Shown here in pieces: positions 51,804-60,024 of a stretch of 64,000 nt of DNA (within the stretch, counting starts at the first letter, position 1; every line of letters starts with the position of its first letter). The DNA comes from DATAQC01 sp038238185. GTDB taxonomy: Bacteria > Actinomycetota > Acidimicrobiia > Acidimicrobiales > AC-14. Below the pieces are notes generated by a model. The model saw only the letters and a program-made list of their open reading frames with translations. It made no database searches and was not told where the DNA came from. The stretch is taken from contig JBBRXY010000005.1 in assembly GCA_038238185.1 (NCBI GenBank), positions 12,432-76,431 of the forward strand. Reading direction: 5' to 3'. The translations under genes and the position numbers were made by a program.

Positions 51804-52675
51804 GCGTCGGCCTCGGCGACCGCGATGGCCGCCAGGTCGTCGGCGGGCACCACCTCGGCCGTGCGGTAGCGGCCGCTGGGCAGGCCCTCGTCGATCAGTC
51901 GCAGCAGGCCGGCCACGCTCTGGTCGGGCAACGGTCGGTCGGAGATGTCCTCGCCGGGGAACGCCTCCTGGTGCATCTGCGTGCGCATGTCGCCGGGATC
52001 GACCCACCACACCCGCAGGGCCGGCTGCTCGGCCGCCAGCACCCTGCTCCACTGTTCGAGGGCGGCCTTGGACGAGCCGTACCCGCCCCACCCCTCGTAT
52101 CCCTCGACCCCGGCATCGGACGTGACGTTGAGGATGCACCCGCCGGCCTGCCGGCCTGAGGCAATGGCGGCCTGCCGGCCTGAGGCAATGGCGGCCTGCC
52201 GGCCTGAGGCAATGGCGGCCTGCCGGCCTGAGGCAATAGCGGCCTGCCGGCCTGAGGCAATGGCGGCCTGCCGACCTGAGGCAGTCGCGGCCCGAAGCAA
52301 GGGCAGGCCGAGCTGCACGAGGGCGAGGGGTGCCAGCACGTTCACTGCGTAGACGCGTTCGAGGACGTCCATGGGGTACTCGGCGAGGAGCGGCTGGGGG
52401 CTCGGACCGAGGATGCTGGCGTTGTTGACGAGCAGATCGAGGCCTCCGCGGGCACGGGCGGCGTCGACGAGCTCTCGGCGGTGGGTGGGGTCGGCCACGT
52501 CACCGGCGATGGCGACTACCTCACCTCTTCCGGCGCCGGCCAGCGACGCCGCGGCCGCCTCGAGGGCGCCGGCCCCCCTGGCGTCGACCACCACGTCCCA
52601 GTCCCGTGTGGCGAGGGCCCGGGCCAAAACCAGACCCAGCCCTCGTGATGCTCCTGTGATCAACGCAACCGGCAT
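51800..52675 (-). CDS. Short-chain dehydrogenase/reductase with tandem-repeat insertion
   Basis: SDR Rossmann enzyme, 291 residues. Motifs: VALITGASRGLGLVLARALA (TGxxxGxG), LLVNNASILGP, NVTSDAGVEGYEGWGGYGSS with YGSSKAA (Tyr-x3-Lys). Between helix 4 and the catalytic Ser strand it carries six copies of ASGRQAAI-type repeat, absent from ordinary SDRs and probably a surface loop before the active-site strand. GAGGAGG lies 7 nt before the ATG. Overlaps the QueA-like gene by 4 nt. Substrate unknown. Confidence 0.83.
   Translation of the reverse strand: MPVALITGASRGLGLVLARALATRDWDVVVDARGAGALEAAAASLAGAGRGEVVAIAGDVADPTHRRELVDAARARGGLDLLVNNASILGPSPQPLLAEYPMDVLERVYAVNVLAPLALVQLGLPLLRAATASGRQAAIASGRQAAIASGRQAAIASGRQAAIASGRQAAIASGRQAGGCILNVTSDAGVEGYEGWGGYGSSKAALEQWSRVLAAEQPALRVWWVDPGDMRTQMHQEAFPGEDISDRPLPDQSVAGLLRLIDEGLPSGRYRTAEVVPADDLAAIAVAEADA
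52153..52291. repeat. 24-bp minisatellite inside SDR gene
   Basis: Five 24-bp units at 52153, 52177, 52201, 52225 and 52249 (four identical, one with a single G-to-A change), then one diverged unit. It encodes ASGRQAAI repeats on the minus strand. Confidence 0.95.
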
Positions 52676-52712
52676 GTCGACGCCTCCTCTTATATGAAAC
52701 TTTCTGGTTGCA

Positions 52713-52742
52713 ATAATGCTCCTGCGTGGCCCGGGTTGACAA
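52713..52742 (-). promoter_or_regulatory. Predicted promoter of SDR-QueA-like operon
   Basis: TTGTCA (52737-52742), 18-nt spacer and CATTAT (52713-52718) on the minus strand, in an unusually AT-rich pocket. The leader to ATG 52675 contains GAGGAGG. Confidence 0.4.
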
Positions 52743-52775
52743 GGGCCTCAAGCAGATTTCCCGGAGGGGAGATCC

Positions 52776-54203
52776 TCAGCGGCGCAGGAGGACGAGGAGT
52801 TGGCTCGACCGAAGGAGGTTGGCGCCCCGCTTCCGGGACTCGTCGCGCACCCGACGGTCGCTCGAGGCCACGACCACGGGCCGGTGGGCGGGGATCTCCC
52901 CCACCTCGGCCACGATGACGTCGTCGGCCTCCAAGTCGGGGGGCGAGAAGCTCACCCGCACGGTGCGGGCCGTCGTGGCGACCTGTGGCGGCTCGACGAC
53001 GTCGCCACCGTCGAAGACGACCCGGACATCGGCACCCGTCCGGGCCACGAGCTCGGTCAGGGCATCGACGAGGCGCCGTCGCTGCTCGGAGATGGGTGTG
53101 CCCGGCCAGCCGGCGTGGGACACGTTGTAGCCGTCGACCAGGATCACCACGCCGGGCAGGCGGGCAAGGTGCTCGGCGGCCTCGGGCGACTCCTCGAAAA
53201 CCGCCGGTGGTAGCGGGGCGGGGACGCGCGTCGTGAGCCGGGCACCCCTCGTCCGTGGCGCCCGAGTCGAGCGACCAGACGAGGGGACGGGCCCGGGCCG
53301 CGGAGGTCCCGGTCCGATGGCGTCGGCCATCGACGCCGCGCCGACGGCCGGAGCAGCAACTCCATCACCCCCGCCCAGGGCCTGGGCGGCGGCGGCCAGG
53401 GCATCGCCGAGGGCTCGGGCCGCGTCCGCTGCCGACGCCAGAGCACCGGCGCCCTCCTGTCCGACGGAGACCGATGGAGCGAACCGGGTCGGGTCGACCC
53501 AAGGCACCCGCTCGTCCTGCGCCGGGTCCGGCCTCGCCGTTGCCGCCACCGCGGCGGCGGCCTCTGCGACCTGCATGGAGGCGGTGGCCTGGGCCGTTTC
53601 GGTCGCTCTCGCCGCTTCCGCCCTGGCTGCGGCGGCGGCGGCCTTGGCCGTGGTCGCCTCGGTTCGGCATTTGGTGGCCTCGGCCACGGCCCGGTCTCGC
53701 TCGGCGGTCAACGCCTCCACCCGCGACGCCAACGCCGTCGCCTCACTGGTGGCCGCCCGACGGGCTCGCCGTTCGTCGGCGAGGGCAGTCGAGGCTCGTC
53801 CAACCTCGGCTCGGGCCGCCTCGGCCACCTCCTCGGCCCGCCGGGCCACCCCCTCGGCCGCGCCCAGGCGGCGGCGGGCGTCGTCTTCGGCCCGATGATC
53901 GGCGACCCGGGCGCGGTCGTCGTCGGCCTGTTGCACCAGCGTCGCCAGCTCGTCCTCCCAGCCGTCGGGTCGGGCGAGGAACAGCCACCCGGCCCGACCC
54001 ACGGTCTCCTCGGACACCTCGTCGACCACCACGGCCCGGAAGGCATCGTCGGCGTCGACGGCCCGGCGCGCCGCTACCAAGGCCCTAGGTGGAAGCTTGG
54101 CGAAGTGCAGGAACGGCCGGAGGCCCACCGGGGCGGGCCGGACGGGCAGGTCCTCCTCGCCGGCCCGGGCCACCGACACGACTGCCTCCAACGCCGGGCG
54201 CAA
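52776..54203 (-). CDS. NYN-domain (PIN-like) protein with coiled coil
   Basis: 475 residues. The N-terminal segment PVGLRPFLHFAKLPPRALVA and VDEVSEETVGRAGWLFLARP is conserved in actinobacterial RNA-binding NYN proteins. A long Ala/Glu/Arg-rich coiled coil follows (about residues 85-215). The C-terminal NYN nuclease domain is VVILVDGYNVSHAGWPGTPI, VRVVFDGGDV and ADDVIVAEV, with conserved Asp residues. Nuclease or RNA-processing role is inferred. TTG 54203 is used; a CTG overlapping the zinc-ribbon stop, preceded by GGGAGG, would add eight plausible residues. Confidence 0.8.
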   Translation of the reverse strand: MRPALEAVVSVARAGEEDLPVRPAPVGLRPFLHFAKLPPRALVAARRAVDADDAFRAVVVDEVSEETVGRAGWLFLARPDGWEDELATLVQQADDDRARVADHRAEDDARRRLGAAEGVARRAEEVAEAARAEVGRASTALADERRARRAATSEATALASRVEALTAERDRAVAEATKCRTEATTAKAAAAAARAEAARATETAQATASMQVAEAAAAVAATARPDPAQDERVPWVDPTRFAPSVSVGQEGAGALASAADAARALGDALAAAAQALGGGDGVAAPAVGAASMADAIGPGPPRPGPVPSSGRSTRAPRTRGARLTTRVPAPLPPAVFEESPEAAEHLARLPGVVILVDGYNVSHAGWPGTPISEQRRRLVDALTELVARTGADVRVVFDGGDVVEPPQVATTARTVRVSFSPPDLEADDVIVAEVGEIPAHRPVVVASSDRRVRDESRKRGANLLRSSQLLVLLRR

Positions 54204-54223
54204 GAGGCGATCGGCGAGCGTCG

Positions 54224-54589
54224 TCAGCCTCCCGACGGCTCGTTTGGGGCCCCGTCACTCCGCTCAGGGGGCCGCTCGGGCCCGTCACTCCGCTCAGGGG
54301 GCCGCTCGGGCCCGTCACTCCGCTCAGGGGGCCGCTCGGGCCCGTCACCGTGGGCCTCGGTTTTGTCCAGCACGTCGGCGGCCGGGAGCGCCTCGACGGC
54401 ACCACCCGACCCGCACCACCGGCAGGAGACCACCTCGACGACCTCGTTGAGCACCTCAGCGTCCTCCACCGACAGGTCGCCGCTCAGCGAGTAGTGGTGG
54501 AAGGCGCGGGTGCGACGCGTCGTGGTGACGTCGAAGCGGGTCAGGTTGCCGCAGGCGGCACAGCGGTAGCGCGTGATGACGGAGGACAC
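54224..54589 (-). CDS. Zinc-ribbon protein with C-terminal minisatellite
   Basis: 121 residues. The N-terminal two-thirds is a zinc ribbon: RYRCAACGNLTRFDVTTTRR ... VSCRWCGSGGAVEAL. The C-terminus is three GPERPPERSD decapeptides, encoded by a 30-bp DNA repeat, then GAPNEPSGG. It is 20 nt upstream of the NYN gene on the same strand, so the two are probably coexpressed. Function unknown. Confidence 0.75.
   Translation of the reverse strand: MSSVITRYRCAACGNLTRFDVTTTRRTRAFHHYSLSGDLSVEDAEVLNEVVEVVSCRWCGSGGAVEALPAADVLDKTEAHGDGPERPPERSDGPERPPERSDGPERPPERSDGAPNEPSGG
54254..54343. repeat. 30-bp minisatellite in zinc-ribbon gene
   Basis: Three perfect 30-bp copies (54254-54283, 54284-54313, 54314-54343). 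The 24-nt tail of the unit is identical to that in the ROK kinase repeat at 39842-39914. Confidence 0.95.
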
Positions 54590-54656
54590 GGTCGCCTGAT
54601 CGTACTGCCAGGTCGACGCGAATCAGGCGAGTCAGGAGTGGGTCAGTTTCCGTGTC

Positions 54657-54686
54657 TTGCCGTACGAACACCTGTTCGACTAGGGT
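54657..54686 (+). promoter_or_regulatory. SOS (LexA) box within promoter of exonuclease/GIY-YIG gene
   Basis: ACGAACACCTGTTCGA (54664-54679) matches the actinobacterial LexA box CGAAC-N4-GTTCG exactly. It fills the spacer between TTGCCG (54657-54662) and TAGGGT (54681-54686), so LexA binding would block polymerase. Confidence 0.75.
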
Positions 54687-54694
54687 CATCGGCC

Positions 54695-56446
54695 GTGCCG
54701 CGGGTGTTCGAGGACCAACGCTCCTTCGACGATCTCGGCACTCCCCTGCACCAGGTCACCTTCTGCGTGGTCGACCTGGAGACCACCGGTGGCTCGCCTA
54801 CGGCCTGCGCCATCACCGAGTTCGGAGCCGTCAAGGTCCGAGGCGGCGAGTGCCTCGGCACCTTCCAGACGCTGGTCAACCCGGGCATGGCCATCCCCCC
54901 CGAGATCGTGGTGCTCACCGGCATCACCGAGGCCATGGTCATTCCCGCACCGCCCGTCCACAACGTGCTGGCCGCCTTCCTCGAGTTCGCCGGCGATGCC
55001 GTGCTCGTGGGCCACAACGTGCGCTTCGACATGAGTTTCCTGCAGGCGGCCGCGGTCACCGGCGGGTACCCCCCGCTGACCAATCGCGTCGTCGACACCT
55101 GTGCCCTGGCCCGTCGCCTCGTGCGCGACGAGGTGCCCAACTGCCGCCTGTCCACCCTGGCCGAGCGCCTCCGCCTGGCCCACCGCCCCAGCCACCGGGC
55201 CCTCGACGACGCGCTGGCCACGGCCGACCTCCTCCACGCCCTTCTGGAGCGGGCCGGGAGCCTCGGCGTGTTAGGCCTCGACGACCTCCTGGAGCTGCCC
55301 ACCATCCGGGCCCATCCCCAGGTGGGCAAGCTCCGGCTCACCGCGTCCCTCCCCCGCCGGCCCGGCGTCTACCTGTTCAAGGGCCTCGGAGGTCGGGTGC
55401 TCTACGTGGGCAAGGCCACCGAGCTGCGCAGCCGGGTGCGCTCCTACTTCTCGGGCGACGAGCGTCGCAAGGTCAGCCAGCTCCTGCGGGAGACGGTCAC
55501 GATCGACCACGTGCTGTGCCCGGGACCGCTGGAGGCGGGCGTGCTCGAGGTGCGCCTCATCCACCGCCACCTTCCCCCGTTCAACCATCGCTCGAAGCTG
55601 TGGCGGCGCTACGCCTACCTCAAGCTCACCCTCGACGAGCGCTTCCCCCGGCTGTCGGTGGTGCGAACCACGCGCGACGACGGATGCCTCTACCTGGGCC
55701 CCCTCTCGTCGGCCGGGGCGGCGCGCCAGGTCGCCGAGGCCATCGAGTCGGCGGTTCCGATCCGCCGGTGCACGGGGCGCCCGGGGCGGATCCTGAAAGA
55801 GTGGCCGTGCAGCCCGGCCCAACTCGGGGTGGCCACCTGCCCGTGCGCGGGCACGGTGAGCGAGGCCGACTACGGCGCCCTCGTGGCGCGGGTCGTGGCC
55901 GGTCTCACCGTCGACCCCGCCGTGCTGCTCGAGCCTCTCCGCCAACGCATGACCGCCCTGGCCGAGGCCGAGCGCTTCGAGGACGCGGCCGTCACGCGCG
56001 ACCGGGCCCAGGCCCTGGCCCGGGCCCTGAACCGCCAACGTCGCCTCGACCGGCTGCGTCGGGCCGGCCGGGTCGAACTCGAGTTGGCCCCACGCGATGG
56101 ATCGTCCCGGCCACCGCGCCGCCTGGTGCTCGACTGTGGCCGCCTGCTCGACGCCGCCGATACCGAGGGCGACACCCTCGACCTGTGGCCCTCCGAGCGG
56201 GATGCCGGGCCTGGGCCGGATACCCGGCCCGACGCCCCCCTGCCCCGTCATCTGGTCGACGAGCTTGCCTGTGTGGCCTCGTGGCTCGACGCCGAGGCCC
56301 ACTGCCTACGCCTCGTGCATTGCGACGGGGAACTTGCCTCCTGCCTGCCTCCGGTCCCGCCGCTGTCGCCGGCACCCGCCAAGACTCGCCCGGAACTGTC
56401 GGGCCGGGGGGCGGGTCCCTCAGCCGGCCGCGGCCCGCGCCTGTGA
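54695..56446 (+). CDS. DEDDh exonuclease - GIY-YIG (UvrC-like) fusion protein
   Basis: 583-residue DNA-repair protein. Residues 20-190 are a DnaQ-type exonuclease: TFCVVDLETTGG (DxE at 27/29), VGHNVRFDMSFLQ and HRALDDALATADLL. Residues 216-300 are GIY-YIG nuclease: RRPGVYLFKGLGGRVLYVGK and ATELRSRVRSYFSG. A UVR-like helix pair (PLRQRMTALAEAERFEDAAV, about residue 410) and an uncharacterised tail follow. Similar fusions exist in mycobacteria next to trpD. GTG 54695 lies 8 nt after the -10. Its 3' end overlaps convergent trpD by 27 nt. Confidence 0.9.
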   Translation: MPRVFEDQRSFDDLGTPLHQVTFCVVDLETTGGSPTACAITEFGAVKVRGGECLGTFQTLVNPGMAIPPEIVVLTGITEAMVIPAPPVHNVLAAFLEFAGDAVLVGHNVRFDMSFLQAAAVTGGYPPLTNRVVDTCALARRLVRDEVPNCRLSTLAERLRLAHRPSHRALDDALATADLLHALLERAGSLGVLGLDDLLELPTIRAHPQVGKLRLTASLPRRPGVYLFKGLGGRVLYVGKATELRSRVRSYFSGDERRKVSQLLRETVTIDHVLCPGPLEAGVLEVRLIHRHLPPFNHRSKLWRRYAYLKLTLDERFPRLSVVRTTRDDGCLYLGPLSSAGAARQVAEAIESAVPIRRCTGRPGRILKEWPCSPAQLGVATCPCAGTVSEADYGALVARVVAGLTVDPAVLLEPLRQRMTALAEAERFEDAAVTRDRAQALARALNRQRRLDRLRRAGRVELELAPRDGSSRPPRRLVLDCGRLLDAADTEGDTLDLWPSERDAGPGPDTRPDAPLPRHLVDELACVASWLDAEAHCLRLVHCDGELASCLPPVPPLSPAPAKTRPELSGRGAGPSAGRGPRL

Positions 56447-57544
56447 CACCGCCACCAGCCGGTCGAGCACGAGCTCGGCCCGGCCGTCGTCGATGGCGGC
56501 CGCGGCCAGCTCCAATCCCGCGGTCAGGTCGTCGGCCAAGCCTGCGGCCACCAGGCCGGCGGACGAATTGAGCAGCACGATGTCGCGGTGGGGGCCGGGA
56601 TCGCCCCCGCAGACCCGTCTGGCGATGGCCGCGTTGGTGGCGGCGTCGCCTCCCCGCAGGTCGCCTGGTTCGGCCGGCCTGATGCCCAGGGCCACGGGGT
56701 CGACCACATAGGTCCGTACGGTTTCGTCGCTCAGGTCGACCACGGTCGACGTGGTGGTGGTGGTGAGCTCGTCGAGGCCGTCGTGGCCGTAGACCACCAG
56801 GGCGCGCGCCATGCCCCGGGCCGCCAGGACACCCACCATCTTGTCGGCCATGCGGGTGTCACTGACCCCCAGCACCTGGCGCCGGGCCCGGCCGGGGTTG
56901 GCGAGAGGGCCGAGGAAGTTGAACACCGTCGACACCCCCAATTCCTTGCGGGTCGGGCCGGCGTGGCGGAGGGCGGCGTGGAACCGGGGAGCGAAGCAGA
57001 ACGCCATTCCCACCTCCTCGACGCAGGCGGCGACGTCGGCCGGACCCAGGTCGATGGCCACCCCGAGGGCCTCGAGGACGTCGGCCGAACCACACGCGGA
57101 GGAGGCAGCCCGGTTGCCGTGCTTCAACACGGGAGCCCCCGCCCCGGCCACCACCAGGGCGGCGATGGTGGAGACGTTGATGCTGTTGCTCCGGTCGCCC
57201 CCCGTGCCACAGGTGTCAACCACGTCGAAGCCGGGAGGCAGCGGGACGGGCTCGGCGTAGGCCAGCATGGCGGCCAGCAGGCCGCTCATCTCGTCGACCG
57301 TCTCACCCTTCATCCGCAGGGCAACGCAGAACGCGGCGATCTGGGCCGAGGTGGCCCGGCCACCGAGAATGTCGGACATGGCCGCTCTGGCGGCCGCGTT
57401 GGTGAGGTGCTCACCGCCGGTGAGCGTGCCGAGGACGGCCGGCCACCCTCCGTGTTCAGCCAGCTGCTCACCGACGTCGGTATCAGGCACGAGGCCGAAG
57501 CTAGCCGTCGACCCGGCGTTGAGGCCGATGGTCACCTTCGACAC
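56420..57544 (-). CDS. trpD: Anthranilate phosphoribosyltransferase TrpD
   Basis: Tryptophan biosynthesis enzyme joining anthranilate and PRPP, 374 residues. Motifs: DVVDTCGTGGDRSNSINVST (PRPP loop), VLKHGNRAASSACGSADVLE, APRFHAALRHAGPTRKELGV and FNFLGPLANPG. It stands outside any trp operon here. Adjacent to the exonuclease fusion gene, an arrangement also known in mycobacteria. The first 25 residues (SKVTIGLNAGSTASFGLVPD) are a weakly conserved extension. Confidence 0.93.
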   Translation of the reverse strand: MSKVTIGLNAGSTASFGLVPDTDVGEQLAEHGGWPAVLGTLTGGEHLTNAAARAAMSDILGGRATSAQIAAFCVALRMKGETVDEMSGLLAAMLAYAEPVPLPPGFDVVDTCGTGGDRSNSINVSTIAALVVAGAGAPVLKHGNRAASSACGSADVLEALGVAIDLGPADVAACVEEVGMAFCFAPRFHAALRHAGPTRKELGVSTVFNFLGPLANPGRARRQVLGVSDTRMADKMVGVLAARGMARALVVYGHDGLDELTTTTTSTVVDLSDETVRTYVVDPVALGIRPAEPGDLRGGDAATNAAIARRVCGGDPGPHRDIVLLNSSAGLVAAGLADDLTAGLELAAAAIDDGRAELVLDRLVAVSQARAAAG

Positions 57545-57589
57545 CGCGCTCAGCGGGCCTTCCGTCCTCGCCTGGGCCTGGGCCCAGGT

Positions 57590-57826
57590 CTAGGCCGCAG
57601 CCGTCTTCCGACGCTGGCGCAGGATGCGCCGCCGCTCGCGCTCGGTCGCCCCGCCCCAGACGCCATCGGCTTCACGATTGGCCAAGGCGTACTCCAGGCA
57701 CTGCTCGCGTACCGAGCACAGGCCGCAGATGCCCTTGGCCTCCGCCGAGTCGTCGTCGGAGATCGGATAAAAAACTTCGGGGTCGAGACCCCGGCAAGCG
57801 CCACCCTGACGCCAAGACATGTCCAT
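57590..57826 (-). CDS. WhiB-family iron-sulfur transcriptional regulator
   Basis: 78-residue Wbl protein. Four cysteines (about C11, C34, C37, C43) in GGACRGLDPEVFYP and GICGLCSVREQCLEYALANR ligate a 4Fe-4S cluster. GVWGGATERERRRILRQRR is the turn and basic DNA-contact tail. Class (WhiB1/2-like) not resolved. ATG 57826 is used; GTG 57829 precedes it. A perfect CCTGGGCCCAGG palindrome (57577-57588) follows the stop and may terminate transcription before trpD. Confidence 0.93.
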   Translation of the reverse strand: MDMSWRQGGACRGLDPEVFYPISDDDSAEAKGICGLCSVREQCLEYALANREADGVWGGATERERRRILRQRRKTAAA

Positions 57827-57829
57827 CAC

Positions 57830-58158
57830 GGAAAATCACTTCCTCTATCGATCGGATTCCAAACCCCCCCGGGACTGCGGGTCAACCGGGGACCGGCTCT
57901 GGCTCGGAGTTCAGATCAGATTATGGAACACCGGGGTTGCCAAAGTCCAGGCGAGGCCGCGCATCAGCATCTCCGCCCAAGATCGGGGCAGCTCAGGGCC
58001 ACAGCGGCTCAGTGGCTCCCGGCCCATTGTGACACCGTCGCCGGTCTCCCCGTGACCAACCGGCCCGGTGTGGGATCCTGCGCTCGGAGCGCCCGACGGT
58101 GGGTTCGGCGGCCCGATTGGTCGAGGAGGTCCGAACCGTGGGCCTCGTGTCCCCACCG
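57830..58158. other. Long divergent regulatory region (whiB / exchanger)
   Basis: About 330 bp with no supportable gene. For whiB, minus-strand TTGACC (57879-57884) is followed about 17 nt later by TTGGAAT, a possible promoter giving a leader of roughly 30 nt. Open frames crossing the region have no ribosome-binding site or family motif. Confidence 0.4.
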
Positions 58159-58164
58159 TAGGAT
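58159..58164 (+). promoter_or_regulatory. -10 element of leaderless promoter (exchanger operon)
   Basis: TAGGAT followed by 6 nt and GTG 58171, the same geometry as at 17865, 31130, 32266 and 32299. Confidence 0.5.
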
Positions 58165-58170
58165 GCCGAG

Positions 58171-59556
58171 GTGACTTCCAGGGCCGGTGGCGGCACGACC
58201 GGTCCGGGCGAGGGGGGCACAATCGGCGCCGATCAGGGCGCCGATCCCGGCCAGCCCGAAGGCAGCGGTGAGCAGCGCTCACGTCGCCAACGCATGGCGA
58301 TCGGGCTCGCCCTGGCGGTGATCCTCCCGGGTGTCGGGCTGAAGTTCGTGGGCCTGGCCGCCGCCCACCCCATCCAGGCGCTGCTCTTCGGGCTGGCCAT
58401 CGTGGGTGCGGCATTCCTGCTGGCCTGGGCGGCCGAGGTGGCCCAGCTCGACATGTCGGCCGGCGCCGCCATCGCCGTGCTGGCCTTCATCGCCGTGCTG
58501 CCCGAGTACGCCGTCGACCTCGTCTTCGCCTGGAAGGGCGGCAATGCGGTTCAGCAGTACGGTCCGACCTGCATCAAGCCGGGCGCGTCCGGCGAGTCGC
58601 CGTGCTCGCTGGCCCTGGCCAACATGACGGGCGCCAACCGGCTGCTCATCGGCGTGGGCTGGGCCATGGTCGTCTTCGTGGCCTGGTACCGGTGGCGGGC
58701 GCGGGGAGAGCGGGGACGGCGGATCGAGCTCAGCCGGCCCCGGTCCGTCGAGCTGTCGTTCCTGGCTATCGCCTGCGTGTACTCGATGACCCTGCCCCTG
58801 AAGCGCACGATCACCCTTGTCGACGCCGTGGTCCTGGTCGCCATCTTCGTGATCTACACCGTGCGCATCTCCAAGGCACCGGCCGAGGACCCCCACCTGG
58901 TCGGGCCGGCCGAGCTCATCGGTGGGCTCCCCGACCGGCGCCGGCGGATCGTCGTGGGGCTGATGTTCCTGTTCGCGGCCGCCGTCATCCTCCTGTGCGC
59001 GGAGTCGTTCGCCGAGGCCCTCGTGGACACCGGCAAGGACCTCGGCATTAGCGAGTTCCTGCTCGTGCAGTGGCTCGCACCCCTGGCGTCGGAGGCGCCC
59101 GAGCTGCTGATCGCCGGGCTCTACGCGTGGCGGCTCAACACCGACGCCGGCCTGGGGACCCTCGTGTCGTCGAAGGTCAACCAGTGGACGCTACTGGTGG
59201 GCACCCTGCCCGTGGTGTTCGCCATCGCCTCGGGCAGCCATCACGGCCTGCCCATCCTGGCTCGACAGCGTGAGGAGCTGCTGCTCACCGCCGCCCAGGG
59301 AGTGTTCGCCCTCGCCGTCCTGGTCGACCTCAACCTGTCGGTGCGCGAGGGTTGGGCCTTGTTCACTCTGTTCTGGCTGCAATTCGTGATCGGCGCGGTG
59401 CTGCCCGCCTCGGCCCACGACACGGAGTTGGTCGTCGTATCGGTCATCTACCTCGGAATTGCCGTGGTCCTGTTCGCGCGTGGCCGGCGCCACCTCGGAC
59501 GGCTCCTTCGCGACGGGCTGGTCACGCCGTACGCCGAGCTGGTGGGGGCCAAGTGA
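58171..59556 (+). CDS. Sodium/calcium exchanger (CaCA) family protein
   Basis: 461-residue antiporter. A Gly-rich cytoplasmic tail of about 40 residues precedes about ten membrane spans. The two inverted alpha repeats are AAIAVLAFIAVLPEYAVDLV with ALANMTGANRLLIG, and WLAPLASEAPELLIAGLYAW with LGTLVSSKVNQWTLLVG. The acidic PE residues are the cation ligands. Specific cation unknown. GTGA overlap with the next membrane-protein gene. Confidence 0.87.
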   Translation: MTSRAGGGTTGPGEGGTIGADQGADPGQPEGSGEQRSRRQRMAIGLALAVILPGVGLKFVGLAAAHPIQALLFGLAIVGAAFLLAWAAEVAQLDMSAGAAIAVLAFIAVLPEYAVDLVFAWKGGNAVQQYGPTCIKPGASGESPCSLALANMTGANRLLIGVGWAMVVFVAWYRWRARGERGRRIELSRPRSVELSFLAIACVYSMTLPLKRTITLVDAVVLVAIFVIYTVRISKAPAEDPHLVGPAELIGGLPDRRRRIVVGLMFLFAAAVILLCAESFAEALVDTGKDLGISEFLLVQWLAPLASEAPELLIAGLYAWRLNTDAGLGTLVSSKVNQWTLLVGTLPVVFAIASGSHHGLPILARQREELLLTAAQGVFALAVLVDLNLSVREGWALFTLFWLQFVIGAVLPASAHDTELVVVSVIYLGIAVVLFARGRRHLGRLLRDGLVTPYAELVGAK

Positions 59557-60002
59557 GCCCCGGCGGCGGCAGCCCGGCCCCGACAGGCCTGTTCAACTGG
59601 CGGGCCGTGGCCACGGGAGCGGCCGTGGCTCTGGCCGTGGCCGTTCCGACCATCGTCGTGAGCTCCCTGATCGGGATGAACTCGGAGTCCGATCTCGTGT
59701 TCGTCGCCTTCCTCGTCTACCTGGCCGGCCAGGGCCTGGGGGGTTGGCAGGCGGCCCGGCAACAGCCGGACGCCCCGTTCAGCAATGGCGCCATGGCCGC
59801 GCTGGCTGCCTACCTGGTCATCGGCGTGGTGGCATCGATCATCCGGATCACCCGCGGCGACACCCTGGATCCCGAGAGCCTGATCCTGAACGCCTTCCTG
59901 GCTGCGACGGCCGGCATCTTCGGCGGCCTCATCGCCGCCTGGCGGCGGCCTCCCGACGCCGGCAAGCCCGGCGATGGACGGCCCCGCGGTCGCCAGGTGT
60001 GA
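59553..60002 (+). CDS. Small membrane protein (149 aa)
   Basis: Uncharacterised protein with four hydrophobic segments: AVATGAAVALAVAVPTIVVS, LVFVAFLVYLAGQGLGGWQA, GAMAALAAYLVIGVVASIIR and LILNAFLAATAGIFGGLIAA. The layout resembles TIGR04086-type four-helix proteins. GTG start overlaps the exchanger stop (GTGA), so the two are coupled. Confidence 0.72.
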   Translation: MSPGGGSPAPTGLFNWRAVATGAAVALAVAVPTIVVSSLIGMNSESDLVFVAFLVYLAGQGLGGWQAARQQPDAPFSNGAMAALAAYLVIGVVASIIRITRGDTLDPESLILNAFLAATAGIFGGLIAAWRRPPDAGKPGDGRPRGRQV

Positions 60003-60024
60003 GCCAGCGGTTGACGTTGTTTTC

